Part shown: positions 16,583 through 25,293 of the stretch, piece after piece
Position numbering within the stretch: the first letter of the stretch is position 1
Layout of the letters: every line of letters begins with the position of its first letter
NCBI GenBank assembly: GCA_964402685.1
Contig: CAYODE010000004.1
Span: 1 to 64,000, forward strand
DNA length: 64,000 nucleotides
Source: Aestuariivita sp964402685
GTDB lineage: Bacteria; Pseudomonadota; Alphaproteobacteria; Rhodobacterales; Rhodobacteraceae
Direction of reading: 5' to 3'
Notes under the pieces: model-generated
The model's database searches: none
What the model saw: only the letters and a program-made list of their open reading frames with translations
Told to the model about the DNA's origin: nothing
Program-made: the position numbers and the translations under genes

Positions 16583-17563
16583 CTAATAGCGGCGATTGAC
16601 TTCGCCCCGGGCAATTTGGCGCGCCTTTTGCTGTTCACGCAGGAAAACGAAAAGACCTGAGCCGATGATCAGCGCCATGCCGATCCAGATCTCCCATTGC
16701 GGAAACTCTGCAAAAACTATCCAACCCCAAAAGACCGCTAGTGGTAGTCCGAGATATTCGAATGGGGCGACGGTGGCGGCGTCGGACAGGCGGTAGGCCT
16801 GACTGAGGCAGTATCCGATGACTGCGGAATTCAGCCCCAGTCCGATGAAAAAGATCCAGTCACCATCGGTTGGCCAAATCCACACGCGTAGTAGAAAGAT
16901 CAAGCTTTCATTCTCAACGCCTTCAGCAAAACGCCCATCACCTGCAACAACCCAAAACCCGGCGGCGGCGAGGATGAACATCAGCTGCACATAAACCGCC
17001 AATGCGCTGGCTTTGCTTTCCACCCCCAATTTGCGGGTCAAAAGTTGGTTCAGGGCATATGTCAGGGCCGATAACACAGGCAGCAACAGGACGATGCGGC
17101 TCACCTCCAATGCATCGCCGCTGGCCCAAGGGCGCTGCATGATGACGACACCAAGAAACCCAATTAGAACCGAGCTTAACCTCAGTGGACCGACTTTTTC
17201 GTTCAGCACCGGGATCGAGAGCAGAGTGATAAACAACGGCGCCGCGAAAAAGAGCGCGGTCGCATCGGCCAGTGGCATGACGGCCAGTGCGGTGAAATAC
17301 GTCATGTTGGCAATGACTAGCAGACCGCCGCGCAGGGCATGAAGTCCGGGGCGGCTGGTTTTCAAGATCTGCCAACCACCCTCTATTTGGACCAGCATGA
17401 GTGAAAAGATGATGCCAATCGCCGAACGTACGAACACCATCTGGTGCAGTGGGTAGTCTCCCGACAGCTCCTTGATCAGCATATCGTTGATGGAGATCGC
17501 AACCATGCCCGCCGAGATAAAGGCGATTCCCAAAGCAGATGCATTCTGAGAGTTAGGTGACAC
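16583..17563 (-). CDS. EamA/DMT family transporter
   Basis: 326-residue inner membrane protein with ten predicted helices arranged as two EamA repeats, the classic drug/metabolite transporter layout. The first repeat starts at about residue 10 and the second (VLSALTYALNQLLTRKLG) at about 157. It ends in a short basic tail. Substrates in this superfamily range from amino acids to nucleotides and cannot be inferred. It is convergent with icd and divergent from the CoxG-like gene. Confidence 0.9.
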   Translation of the reverse strand: MSPNSQNASALGIAFISAGMVAISINDMLIKELSGDYPLHQMVFVRSAIGIIFSLMLVQIEGGWQILKTSRPGLHALRGGLLVIANMTYFTALAVMPLADATALFFAAPLFITLLSIPVLNEKVGPLRLSSVLIGFLGVVIMQRPWASGDALEVSRIVLLLPVLSALTYALNQLLTRKLGVESKASALAVYVQLMFILAAAGFWVVAGDGRFAEGVENESLIFLLRVWIWPTDGDWIFFIGLGLNSAVIGYCLSQAYRLSDAATVAPFEYLGLPLAVFWGWIVFAEFPQWEIWIGMALIIGSGLFVFLREQQKARQIARGEVNRRY

Positions 17564-17684
17564 GACTTACTCCTTCATGGGCTTTCTGTCGTCGCGCGGC
17601 GCCCGGGTCGCGCTTGTTTGCGACAGACTTGGCGTTCGCGCATGGGTGGAGTAGGAGAGAGATCCAAGACAGGAGGACCGCCCA

Positions 17685-18200
17685 ATGAAAATGCAGGACC
17701 AGCGTGAAATTAAAGCCCCTCGCGAGGTGGTCTTTGCCGCTATTCTTGATCCCGAGGTGTTGAAAGACTGTATTCCGGGCGCCAGCAGCGTCGAAGGCAA
17801 TGCAACGGACGGTTACGAAGCGGTCGTGACTCAAAAGGTCGGACCAGTGAAAGCCACCTTCAAAGGCGCCGTACAGATGTCCGAGATTGTCGAAAATGAA
17901 AAAATCACGATCACCGGCGAAGGGAAGGGCGGTGCCGCAGGGTTTGCCAAAGGCGGCGCTGTGGTCACTTTGGAAGAGCTGGGGCCGGAACTGACGCAAC
18001 TCTCTTACGACGTGGAAGCTAAAGTTGGTGGCAAGTTGGCCCAATTGGGCAGCCGGATCATTGATGGATTTGCCAAGAAGATGGCCGACCAATTTTTCAC
18101 AAATTTGCAGGAAGGGATTGAAGGCCCGTCCGAAGATGCTGACGCTGGCGAAGCGGCTCCCAAAAAGGGCTGGCTGAAGCGGCTTACTGGCAAGTCCTAA
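17685..18200 (+). CDS. CoxG/SRPBCC family protein
   Basis: 171 residues. The first 150 form a carbon monoxide dehydrogenase subunit G (CoxG) type SRPBCC domain: EIKAPREVVFAAILDPEVLKDCIPG at the start, AVQMSEIVEN and DVEAKVGGKLAQLGSRIIDGFAKKMADQFF at the end. A Lys-rich amphipathic tail (PKKGWLKRLTGKS) may touch the membrane. CoxG recruits CO dehydrogenase to the membrane in Oligotropha, and paralogues often accompany other molybdenum hydroxylases. Here the nearest such enzyme is iorAB, 4.5 kb away and not in the same operon, so a functional link is only a possibility. Confidence 0.85.
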   Translation: MKMQDQREIKAPREVVFAAILDPEVLKDCIPGASSVEGNATDGYEAVVTQKVGPVKATFKGAVQMSEIVENEKITITGEGKGGAAGFAKGGAVVTLEELGPELTQLSYDVEAKVGGKLAQLGSRIIDGFAKKMADQFFTNLQEGIEGPSEDADAGEAAPKKGWLKRLTGKS

Positions 18201-18251
18201 GCCGCGCCAACTCCCATCGCAGACGTTAAGGTTTCCGCTGTTCATCTCTAG

Positions 18252-18269
18252 CTAAACGAATTAGTTTAG
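18252..18269. promoter_or_regulatory. Palindromic operator candidate before ABC exporter operon
   Basis: CTAAAC-gaatta-GTTTAG, perfect 6-bp arms, 24 bases before the ABC ATPase start codon. It is AT-rich in GC-rich surroundings and has the size of a TetR- or MarR-type site. No regulator gene is adjacent. Confidence 0.45.
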
Positions 18270-18292
18270 TTGAGCGAACAGGAAGGGATGTC

Positions 18293-19231
18293 ATGGCCGA
18301 CATTGTCGAAATCGATGCGCTGCGCAAAACCTATGACGGTGGGTTCGAAGCGTTAAAAGGGGTGTCGCTTGCTATTCGCGAAGGTGAGATCCTTGCCTTG
18401 TTGGGGCCAAATGGAGCCGGAAAAACTACCCTGATCTCAACAGTTTGTGGAATTTCCCAGCCATCTTCGGGATCTGTGCGCGTCAGCGGGTACGATACTT
18501 TGACGGACTTTCGTGCAGCTCGTTCGATCATCGGTCTTGTGCCACAGGAAGTGGCACTTGAACCCTTTGAAAAGGTGCTGAACACCGTGCGCTTCTCACG
18601 CGGTCTTTTCGGAAAACCCCGCAACGATGCCTACATAGAAGAGATCCTCAAAAAGCTCTCGCTTTGGGATAAGCGCGACAACCAGATCAAGGAACTTTCC
18701 GGCGGTATGAAGCGTCGGGTGCTCATCGCGAAGGCCCTTGCTCATGAGCCACGCGTTTTGTTTCTGGATGAACCCACGGCTGGGGTGGATGTCGAGCTAC
18801 GCAAGGATATGTGGGAAACTGTGGCCGAGTTAAAGGCCGATGGTGTCACCATCATTCTGACAACCCATTACATCGAGGAGGCAGAAGCCATTGCCGATCG
18901 CGTTGGGGTGATCGCCAAGGGCGAGCTCTTGTTGGTTGAAGACAAGAACACTTTGATGCGGCAAATGGGCAAAAAGCAGATTGTCGTGCATCTGGCAGAA
19001 CGTCTTGCCGCCATTCCTGACATGCTCTCAAGCGATGAGCTGGAGTTGTCCCAAGATGGCACCGCATTGGTTTACACATACGACACCAAGAGAGAACGGA
19101 CCGGGATCACCAAGTTGCTAAACGACGTGGCTGCAGCGGGGCTGACGCTGCGAGATGTAGAAACACGTCAGTCCAGCCTGGAAGAAATTTTTGTCGATCT
19201 CGTTGCCGACGCGCAGGGGAGTGCAGCATGA
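18293..19231 (+). CDS. ABC-2 type exporter, ATP-binding protein
   Basis: 312-residue ATPase. Walker A GPNGAGKT at residues 38-45, a Q loop in LVPQEV, signature LSGGMKRR near 135, Walker B RVLFLDEP with GVD D loop, and H loop TTHYIEEAE. The C-terminal 90 residues form the regulatory tail of the CcmA/YadG-like branch. The stop overlaps the permease start by 4 bases (ATGA), so the two are translationally coupled. The nearest named relatives are YadG/YadH-type exporters of unknown substrate. Confidence 0.93.
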   Translation: MADIVEIDALRKTYDGGFEALKGVSLAIREGEILALLGPNGAGKTTLISTVCGISQPSSGSVRVSGYDTLTDFRAARSIIGLVPQEVALEPFEKVLNTVRFSRGLFGKPRNDAYIEEILKKLSLWDKRDNQIKELSGGMKRRVLIAKALAHEPRVLFLDEPTAGVDVELRKDMWETVAELKADGVTIILTTHYIEEAEAIADRVGVIAKGELLLVEDKNTLMRQMGKKQIVVHLAERLAAIPDMLSSDELELSQDGTALVYTYDTKRERTGITKLLNDVAAAGLTLRDVETRQSSLEEIFVDLVADAQGSAA

Positions 19232-19989
19232 ACCTGACCGCAGTTCTCGCCATCTATAAATTCGAGATGGCGCGCTTTTTCCGCACGCTCATGCAGAGCT
19301 TCATGTCGCCGGTTCTATCGACGTCACTATATTTTGTGGTCTTTGGCGCGGCCATCGGGTCGCGTATCGATCAGGTCGACGGGGTGAGCTATGGCGCGTT
19401 TATCGTGCCGGGTTTGATCATGCTCAGCGTCATGACCCAATCCATATCCAACGCGTCATTCGGAATCTACTTCCCGAAATTCATCGGTACGATTTACGAG
19501 CTGCTCTCGGCCCCTATCAATTTCCTTGAGATCGTGTGCGGCTACGTGGGGGCGGCAGCGACCAAGGCCTTGTTTGTCGGTGTTGTCATCCTGATCACCG
19601 CGCATTTCTTTGTTGATATTCAGATACAGTATCCCTTAGCGATGATCGCCTTTCTTTTGTTGACCTGTCTGAGCTTTGCACTGTTGGGCTTTATCATCGG
19701 GATCTGGGCCGGGAATTTTGAACAGTTGCAGTTGGTGCCTTTGATGGTGATCACACCACTCGTCTTTCTTGGCGGTTCCTTCTATTCGATCTCGATGTTG
19801 CCTCCGGTCTGGCAAACGATTTCCTACTTCAACCCGGTGGTCTATCTGGTATCTGGATTTCGTTGGTCGTTTTACGGCCTGGCAGATGTACCTGTTGGGC
19901 TTTCGCTTTTGGCGATTGGTGGCTTTACCTTAGCGTGCCTCGCGGCGATTTGGTGGATCTTCAAAACCGGTTGGCGCATTCGGAATTGA
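19228..19989 (+). CDS. ABC-2 type exporter, permease
   Basis: 253-residue membrane protein with six helices in the ABC-2 arrangement. It contains YGAFIVPGLIMLSVMTQSISNASFGIYFPKF and the conserved PLVFLGGSFYSISMLPPVWQ loop typical of NodJ/YadH-like permeases. It pairs with the overlapping ATPase as a homodimeric exporter. The substrate is unknown. A palindrome upstream of the ATPase may regulate the pair. Confidence 0.92.
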   Translation: MNLTAVLAIYKFEMARFFRTLMQSFMSPVLSTSLYFVVFGAAIGSRIDQVDGVSYGAFIVPGLIMLSVMTQSISNASFGIYFPKFIGTIYELLSAPINFLEIVCGYVGAAATKALFVGVVILITAHFFVDIQIQYPLAMIAFLLLTCLSFALLGFIIGIWAGNFEQLQLVPLMVITPLVFLGGSFYSISMLPPVWQTISYFNPVVYLVSGFRWSFYGLADVPVGLSLLAIGGFTLACLAAIWWIFKTGWRIRN

Positions 19990-20103
19990 CGTTTTAGGAA
20001 GTTGGTGCTGCTAACGTCACTCATGCAAATCCGCCACAGGTTCAGAAAAGCGTGACAGGTCATTTGCCCCCCCTGCCTTGTTTCACCCCCGATCGCATTC
20101 TAC

Positions 20104-20910
20104 ATGGGGGCAATGATAAGCTGGCTGCCTTTTGTTAAATCCCATCCGCGCGTTGCAATTGTTCGTCTAACTGGAGCCATTGGCATGCCAGGGCGCGGTT
20201 CATTGAGCGATGCTTCTGTTGCGCCGCTTTTGGAAAAAGCGTTTCGCAAGGGCAAACCTGATGCCGTCGCGCTTGAGATCAATTCGCCTGGGGGCTCACC
20301 GGTACAGTCGTCTCTGATCGGCGCACGTATTCGACGCCTCGCGGAAGAGACGGATACCAAGGTCTATGCCTTTGTCGAAGACGTGGCGGCGTCAGGTGGA
20401 TACTGGCTCGCTGCCGCAGCGGACGAGATTTGGGCGGATGACAGTTCGGTTGTCGGGTCAATCGGCGTAATCTCAGCCGGCTTTGGCGCACATGAGTTTC
20501 TTGCCAAGCAAGGGATCGAACGGCGCGTGTACACAGCTGGGAAATCAAAATCCATGCTGGATCCCTTTCGACCGGAAAACGAAGAGGATGTCGCCAGGCT
20601 CAAAGGCTTGCTGGAAGACATCCACACGAATTTCAAAGACCATGTTTCGGCCCGCCGTTTGGGCAAGCTACCAGAAGACAGGGATCTCTTTACTGGCGAG
20701 GTTTGGCTCGCGAAACGCGCAACCGAACTTGGGCTCATAGACGGGATCGCGCATATCAAACCAAAGATGCATGACGTCTTCGGTGAAAAAGTTCGCTTCC
20801 GCCGCTACGCTCTGAAAAAACCGCTGTTCCAGCGCTTTGGCGCACGCATCGTCCAAGATGCACTGACGGGGATCGAGGAGCGCGCAGAATATGCGCGTTT
20901 TGGCCTCTGA
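20104..20910 (+). CDS. S49 family serine peptidase (SppA/SohB-like)
   Basis: 268 residues. It has the Ser-Lys dyad of the signal peptide peptidase A family: nucleophile Ser97 in DVAASGGYW and base Lys149 in GKSKSMLDPF, plus the oxyanion block LEINSPGG. It is half the size of E. coli SppA, as in short SohB-like enzymes, but has no clear membrane anchor; a short hydrophobic start (MISWLPF) may bind the membrane peripherally. It probably degrades residual peptides. The end overlaps a 64-residue zinc-ribbon-like gene by 20 bases. Met4 (20113) is an alternative start. Confidence 0.9.
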   Translation: MGAMISWLPFVKSHPRVAIVRLTGAIGMPGRGSLSDASVAPLLEKAFRKGKPDAVALEINSPGGSPVQSSLIGARIRRLAEETDTKVYAFVEDVAASGGYWLAAAADEIWADDSSVVGSIGVISAGFGAHEFLAKQGIERRVYTAGKSKSMLDPFRPENEEDVARLKGLLEDIHTNFKDHVSARRLGKLPEDRDLFTGEVWLAKRATELGLIDGIAHIKPKMHDVFGEKVRFRRYALKKPLFQRFGARIVQDALTGIEERAEYARFGL

Positions 20911-21085
20911 CGTGATCCTGAAAATCGTCTCTCTTTTTCTGATCTTCATGGCTGTGCTTGCCATGTTCGGCAAACTGCGCGTGCCGGGTCTTAGAAGGCT
21001 CCAGTCTGCAAAGTGCCGATCTTGCGGACGGTATCGGATTGGGAAAGGGCCATGCCCCTGCGGTAAGGGGAACAAGGGCGTATGA
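20891..21085 (+). CDS. Small membrane protein with zinc-ribbon-like cysteines
   Basis: 64 residues in a different frame from the flanking genes, overlapping the S49 gene by 20 bases and the antiporter start by 4 (ATGA). A hydrophobic helix (about residues 9-27, VILKIVSLFLIFMAVLAMF) is followed by CRSCGRYRIGKGPCPCGKG, a CxxC-x9-CxC knuckle that could bind zinc. The tight coupling on both sides and the coherent architecture support a real gene. Function unknown; it could assist the S49 peptidase or the antiporter. Confidence 0.7.
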   Translation: MRVLASDVILKIVSLFLIFMAVLAMFGKLRVPGLRRLQSAKCRSCGRYRIGKGPCPCGKGNKGV

Positions 21086-22035
21086 TTGCATGGCTTCTGT
21101 CCGGTTTAGGTCTGGTGATCCTGCTATTGGCGGGTGACAGCCTGGTAAAAGGTGCCGTCAACCTGAGCTTGCGACTGGGCATCCCTGCGCTGATAGTCAG
21201 TTTGACCATTGTCGCGTTCGGAACATCTGCACCGGAATTGTTGATCGGGATCAAGGCCATCTTGGACGAGGCGCCTGGCATCGCGCTAGGCAATGTTGTT
21301 GGATCAAACACAGCCAATATCCTCATGGTATTGGGCATACCGGCGATTTTGGCTCCGTTGCACACCAGCGAATGCGACAGCAGGAAGACATACGTCTTTA
21401 TGCTGGCGGCCTCGGTGTTGTTCATCGCCCTGGCGTTTTTTGGAACCTTCACAGCCCTCAGCGGCTTCATCCTTCTCGCAGCGCTTAGCTACGTTTTGTT
21501 CGACGCGTTCCGCGATGCACGTGCGCACCAAAAGGCCGGAGAAGCCGTTGAAATCGACATCGAAGAGCTTGAAGGTGCCGATCCTGAAATGCCTGTCTGG
21601 CAAATCGCTCTGTATCTGGGTCTAGGCATTATCGGCCTGCCTTTGGGCGCAGATTTGTTGGTGGATAATGCGACCATCATCGCAAAGACATACGGGGTCA
21701 GCGACACCGTAATCGGTTTGACCCTTGTGGCAATCGGAACCTCCTTGCCGGAATTGGCCACGACCCTCATGGCGGCCTTGCGGCGCCAAGCGGATGTGGC
21801 GTTGGGCAACGTTATTGGCTCTAACATGTTCAACCTGCTTGCGATCATTGGTATTACGTCGCTGGTTGGCTCCATTCCTGTCGATCCCTCTTTCCTGCGT
21901 CAGGACTTGTGGGTGATGCTCGCGGCGTCGTTGGTGATCATACCCTTCGTCTTTTTCAAAAAAGACATAACGCGAACATGGGGTGTAGCCTTGACCGTCG
22001 CTTACATGGCCTATCTTGCTGTCGTACTGATTTGA
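21082..22035 (+). CDS. Calcium/sodium antiporter (CaCA family, YrbG-like)
   Basis: 317 residues, ten to eleven helices with the two inverted alpha repeats of the cation/Ca exchanger family. Repeat 1: VAFGTSAPELLIG and ALGNVVGSNTANIL. Repeat 2: VAIGTSLPELATTLMA and ALGNVIGSNMFNLLAIIG. The acidic Glu in each repeat coordinates the ion. A cytoplasmic acidic loop (EIDIEELEGADPE) separates the halves. It starts within the stop of the small zinc-ribbon gene. Confidence 0.94.
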   Translation: MIAWLLSGLGLVILLLAGDSLVKGAVNLSLRLGIPALIVSLTIVAFGTSAPELLIGIKAILDEAPGIALGNVVGSNTANILMVLGIPAILAPLHTSECDSRKTYVFMLAASVLFIALAFFGTFTALSGFILLAALSYVLFDAFRDARAHQKAGEAVEIDIEELEGADPEMPVWQIALYLGLGIIGLPLGADLLVDNATIIAKTYGVSDTVIGLTLVAIGTSLPELATTLMAALRRQADVALGNVIGSNMFNLLAIIGITSLVGSIPVDPSFLRQDLWVMLAASLVIIPFVFFKKDITRTWGVALTVAYMAYLAVVLI

Positions 22036-22150
22036 CGTGCGTTCCGTTTAGGACGGGTTAGTGTCATCGACAGCTGCTCGTCACAGCGCGGATGTGAAAT
22101 CAGCCGCCGGACAACATCAGAATGCAACGATAAAGCAGGACAGTTCACCT

Positions 22151-22930
22151 ATGACAAAAGCATTGGTTACCGGCGCAGGAAAGCGACTGGGGCGAGCTAT
22201 GGCGCTCTACCTCGCGGGGCGTGGATATGACGTCGCGGTCCACTACGCCAGTTCGGATGCAGACGCACGCGCGGTTGCAGAGGACATCACTGCGTTGGGC
22301 AAGCGGGCGGTGACACTTCAGGCTGACCTGCTGGATGAAGGGCAAGTGAACGAGTTACTTCCAACGGCAGCCGAACGCTTGGGGGGTCCAATTACCTGCC
22401 TGATCAACAATGCATCGATCTTTGAATATGACAGCGTGTCGTCCGCCACCCGAAGCAGCTGGGATAGACATCTCGAAAGCAACTTGCGAGCGCCGTTCGT
22501 CTTAACGCAGGCGATGGCGGCCCAGGGTCTGAAACCGGTCACTGATGAAAACGGTGAACCGCAAGCCAGTGGACTCATTATCAATATGATTGATCAGCGG
22601 GTGCACAAACTGACACCGGAATTCATGACCTACACGATTGCCAAAATGGGCTTGTGGGCCATGACCCGTACTACGGCCCAGGCGCTGGCACCTGCGATCC
22701 GCGTCAATGGCATTGGACCGGGGCCAACGATGCAAGGTGCGCGGCAAAGCGCGGAACACTTTGCTAAGCAGCGTGCTGCCACGGTTTTAGGCCGCGGTGC
22801 CGATCCGGAAGGTATTTGCGCCGCGCTCGGTTACTTTCTGGATGCGCGGGCTGTCACCGGGCAATTGATCTGCGTAGATGGCGGACAACACCTAGCATGG
22901 CAAACGCCCGATGTTCTCGGTTTGGAATAG
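22151..22930 (+). CDS. SDR family oxidoreductase (pteridine reductase/FolM-like)
   Basis: 259 residues from the ATG at 22151, preceded by a GCAGGA; the frame is open 30 codons further upstream without a plausible ribosome site. The cofactor motif is TGAGKRLGRAMALYLAGRG, the NNAS motif INNASIFEYD, and the catalytic Tyr-x3-Lys lies in MTYTIAKMGLW. TGxxKRxG instead of TGxxxGxG is typical of pteridine reductase and dihydromonapterin reductase-like SDRs, which reduce dihydropterins with NADPH. The exact substrate is not settled by sequence alone. An AT-rich 300-base gap follows. Confidence 0.85.
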   Translation: MTKALVTGAGKRLGRAMALYLAGRGYDVAVHYASSDADARAVAEDITALGKRAVTLQADLLDEGQVNELLPTAAERLGGPITCLINNASIFEYDSVSSATRSSWDRHLESNLRAPFVLTQAMAAQGLKPVTDENGEPQASGLIINMIDQRVHKLTPEFMTYTIAKMGLWAMTRTTAQALAPAIRVNGIGPGPTMQGARQSAEHFAKQRAATVLGRGADPEGICAALGYFLDARAVTGQLICVDGGQHLAWQTPDVLGLE

Positions 22931-23230
22931 CTCAAATGATGAAGTTTGGCGTCAAGTTTTGCACCGCTCTCAAGTCCGTTACCAAAGCGTTACAAAAAGT
23001 ATAACAATTTCAGTGATTTGCCAAAGCTGCAAAAAAATTCCCTTTGTTAACAATGCTTTATATTTGTGCTTAAAAATTAGGCATTTTAACGAAATCACCG
23101 GAAATCAAAGAAAAATTCGCTGTGCCCCAAACATATCTTCAGACTTATCCACAGCTTTCGTGGAAACCTTTTCTCTTGATCGAAATGCGGCAAGATTGCA
23201 GCCGCTGTGTGAGAATCATATGACGGCGGT
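22931..23230. other. AT-rich intergenic region upstream of uvrC
   Basis: 300 bases clearly richer in A+T than the surroundings, especially 22985-23130 with several A and T runs. It holds one perfect DnaA box (23145-23153) and presumably the uvrC promoter. A 107-codon open frame crossing it has no coding character. Confidence 0.6.
23145..23153 (+). promoter_or_regulatory. Perfect DnaA box consensus
   Basis: TTATCCACA, the high-affinity DnaA consensus, 78 bases before the uvrC start at the edge of an AT-rich stretch. Only one copy is seen, so a replication origin is not supported; DnaA-dependent transcription control of the repair gene is a possibility. Confidence 0.4.
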
Positions 23231-25120
23231 ATGAGCGCTCAAATCCCACCCCCAAAGGACCCCGGAGCCCAAAAGTCGGTCACCGGGCATGCCTGTATCC
23301 AAAACTACCTCAAGACGCTTGATAGCAGCCCCGGTGTATACCGGATGCTGGATGATCAGAGCCGCGTTCTTTACGTTGGGAAAGCCCGTAATCTGCGTGC
23401 GCGCGTGTCAAATTATGCTCGCCCTGCAGGCCACAGTGCACGCATCGCTCGAATGATCCGCGAAACCGCCTCGATGATGTTTCTGACCACGCGCACGGAA
23501 ACCGAAGCGCTGCTGCTGGAACAAAACCTCATCAAGCAGCTCAAGCCGAAGTACAATGTGCTGCTGCGTGACGATAAGAGCTTTCCCAATATTCTGGTTG
23601 CTAAGAACCACTCCTACCCGCAGATCAAAAAGCACCGTGGCGCAAAGAAAGAAAAGGGCACCTATTTCGGCCCATTTGCGAGCGCCGGTGCTGTCAACCG
23701 AACGCTTAATCAATTGCAGAAGGTGTTCTTGCTGCGCAATTGCACCGACGCGATGTTTGAAAGCCGCACGCGACCCTGTCTGCTTTATCAGATCAAACGC
23801 TGCTCGGGCCCGTGTGTTGGGCACATCAGTCCCGAGGATTACGCCAAGAGCGTCAAGGATGCTGAAAACTTCCTGGCTGGCCGTTCGACCAAGGTGCAGG
23901 AGGATCTGGCCACGCAGATGCAAGCGGCCTCTGACTCCATGGAGTTTGAACGCGCAGCGGCGCTACGCGATCGCATTCGCGCGTTGACCCAGGTTCAGAC
24001 TGCTCAGGGCATAAACCCGCGCGCTGTGACAGAGGCCGATGTCATCGCGCTGCATTTGGAAAAGGGCCAAGCCTGCGTTCAAGTCTTCTTCATCCGTGCC
24101 AATCAAAACTGGGGGAATCGCGATTTCTATCCTCGTGTGGGCGCGGACATAGACGAGGGTGAAGTACTCGAAGCGTTCCTTGGACAGTTCTACGACACCA
24201 AGGAACCACCGCGGCAGGTCATTCTGAGCCACGAGATCGAAAACCCGGATCTGATGCAGGACGCACTGACGCAAAAGCTGGGCCGCAAGGTTGAAGTATT
24301 GGTGCCCCAGCGTGGCGAGAAGGCGGAGTTGATTGAAGGTGCGCTCAGGAATGCACGCGAAAGCCTTGCGCGCAAAATGGCGGAGACGGCCACGCAAGCC
24401 AAACTTTTAAAGGGACTAGCCGAAGCCTTCGATCTCGACAGCCCGCCGCAGCGGATCGAAGTCTATGACAACTCGCACATTCAGGGCGCTCATGCCGTGG
24501 GCGCGATGATTGTCGCGGGTCCAGACGGTTTCATGAAAAACCACTATCGCAAATTCAATATCCGGGGGGAGGATCTGACCCCCGGGGACGATTTCGGGAT
24601 GATGAAGGAAGTGCTGAACCGCAGATTTGCGCGCCTCATGAAAGACGACCCGGATCGCGAGAAGGGACAGTGGCCAGACCTTCTTTTGATCGACGGGGGT
24701 GCTGGGCAGGTCGGCGCTGTGGCCAGCATCATGGCAGAGCATGGGGTCGAAGATATTCCTATGGTCGGTGTAGCCAAAGGCATTGATCGGGATGCGGGCA
24801 AGGAAGAGTTTCACCGCCCCGGTGCACGACCGTTCGCCTTGCGCCACAACGACCCGGTTCTTTACTTTGTCCAGCGGCTGAGGGACGAGGCGCACCGGTT
24901 TGCCATCGGTACACACCGCGCCAAACGAGCCAAAGCAGTGGGTGCAACACCGCTTGACGAAATCGCGGGTGTCGGTGCCGCTCGCAAACGTGCGCTACTT
25001 GCGCATTTCGGGTCTGCTAAGGCGGTAAGTCGGGCCAACCTCGCCGACCTAAAGGCGGTCGACGGAGTGAGCGAAGCGCTTGCAGAAAAGATCTATGACT
25101 TCTTCCACGAACGCGGATAG
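23231..25120 (+). CDS. uvrC: Excinuclease ABC subunit C
   Basis: 629-residue dual-incision nuclease of nucleotide excision repair. The N-terminal GIY-YIG domain (PGVYRMLDDQSRVLYVGKARNLRARVSNY) makes the 3' cut. The UvrB-binding UVR motif is MEFERAAALRDRIRAL near residue 245. The RNase H-like domain (IEVYDNSHIQGAHAVGAMIV, LLIDGGAGQV) makes the 5' cut. Tandem helix-hairpin-helix motifs (IAGVGAARKRALLAHFGSAKAV, DGVSEALAEKIYDFF) close the protein. The stop lies 4 bases before the assembly gap, so downstream linkage to the next gene should be treated with caution. Confidence 0.98.
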   Translation: MSAQIPPPKDPGAQKSVTGHACIQNYLKTLDSSPGVYRMLDDQSRVLYVGKARNLRARVSNYARPAGHSARIARMIRETASMMFLTTRTETEALLLEQNLIKQLKPKYNVLLRDDKSFPNILVAKNHSYPQIKKHRGAKKEKGTYFGPFASAGAVNRTLNQLQKVFLLRNCTDAMFESRTRPCLLYQIKRCSGPCVGHISPEDYAKSVKDAENFLAGRSTKVQEDLATQMQAASDSMEFERAAALRDRIRALTQVQTAQGINPRAVTEADVIALHLEKGQACVQVFFIRANQNWGNRDFYPRVGADIDEGEVLEAFLGQFYDTKEPPRQVILSHEIENPDLMQDALTQKLGRKVEVLVPQRGEKAELIEGALRNARESLARKMAETATQAKLLKGLAEAFDLDSPPQRIEVYDNSHIQGAHAVGAMIVAGPDGFMKNHYRKFNIRGEDLTPGDDFGMMKEVLNRRFARLMKDDPDREKGQWPDLLLIDGGAGQVGAVASIMAEHGVEDIPMVGVAKGIDRDAGKEEFHRPGARPFALRHNDPVLYFVQRLRDEAHRFAIGTHRAKRAKAVGATPLDEIAGVGAARKRALLAHFGSAKAVSRANLADLKAVDGVSEALAEKIYDFFHERG

Positions 25121-25124
25121 CGCG

Positions 25125-25224
25125 NNNNNNNNNNNNNNNNNNNNNNNNNNNNNNNNNNNNNNNNNNNNNNNNNNNNNNNNNNNNNNNNNNNNNNNNNNNN
25201 NNNNNNNNNNNNNNNNNNNNNNNN
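25125..25224. other. Assembly gap (100 N)
   Basis: Exactly 100 consecutive N, the conventional filler for a scaffold gap of unknown size. The true distance between uvrC and the serine hydrolase, and any genes in it, is unknown. Confidence 0.99.
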
Positions 25225-25293
25225 CACCAGATTGCATCTTGCGTTGCCCCTTAAACCAAGCTTGGCTGAGGTCATTGGGAGGAGGGCATCGTT

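Noticed and set aside
17685..18200. CO dehydrogenase operon based on the CoxG-like gene
   Set aside because: No coxMSL or coxDEF genes are next to it; it stands alone between a transporter and an ABC exporter.
18293..19989. Nod factor or heme exporter identity for the ABC pair
   Set aside because: The similarity to NodIJ and CcmAB is that of the general ABC-2 class; no nod or ccm genes are nearby.
22931..23230. Possible replication origin (AT-rich plus DnaA box)
   Set aside because: Only one consensus DnaA box is visible and no origin-linked genes (dnaA, dnaN, hemE, parAB) are nearby.
22911..23234. 107-codon frame between the SDR gene and uvrC
   Set aside because: It crosses an AT-rich promoter region, starts inside the SDR gene and has no protein-like composition or ribosome site.
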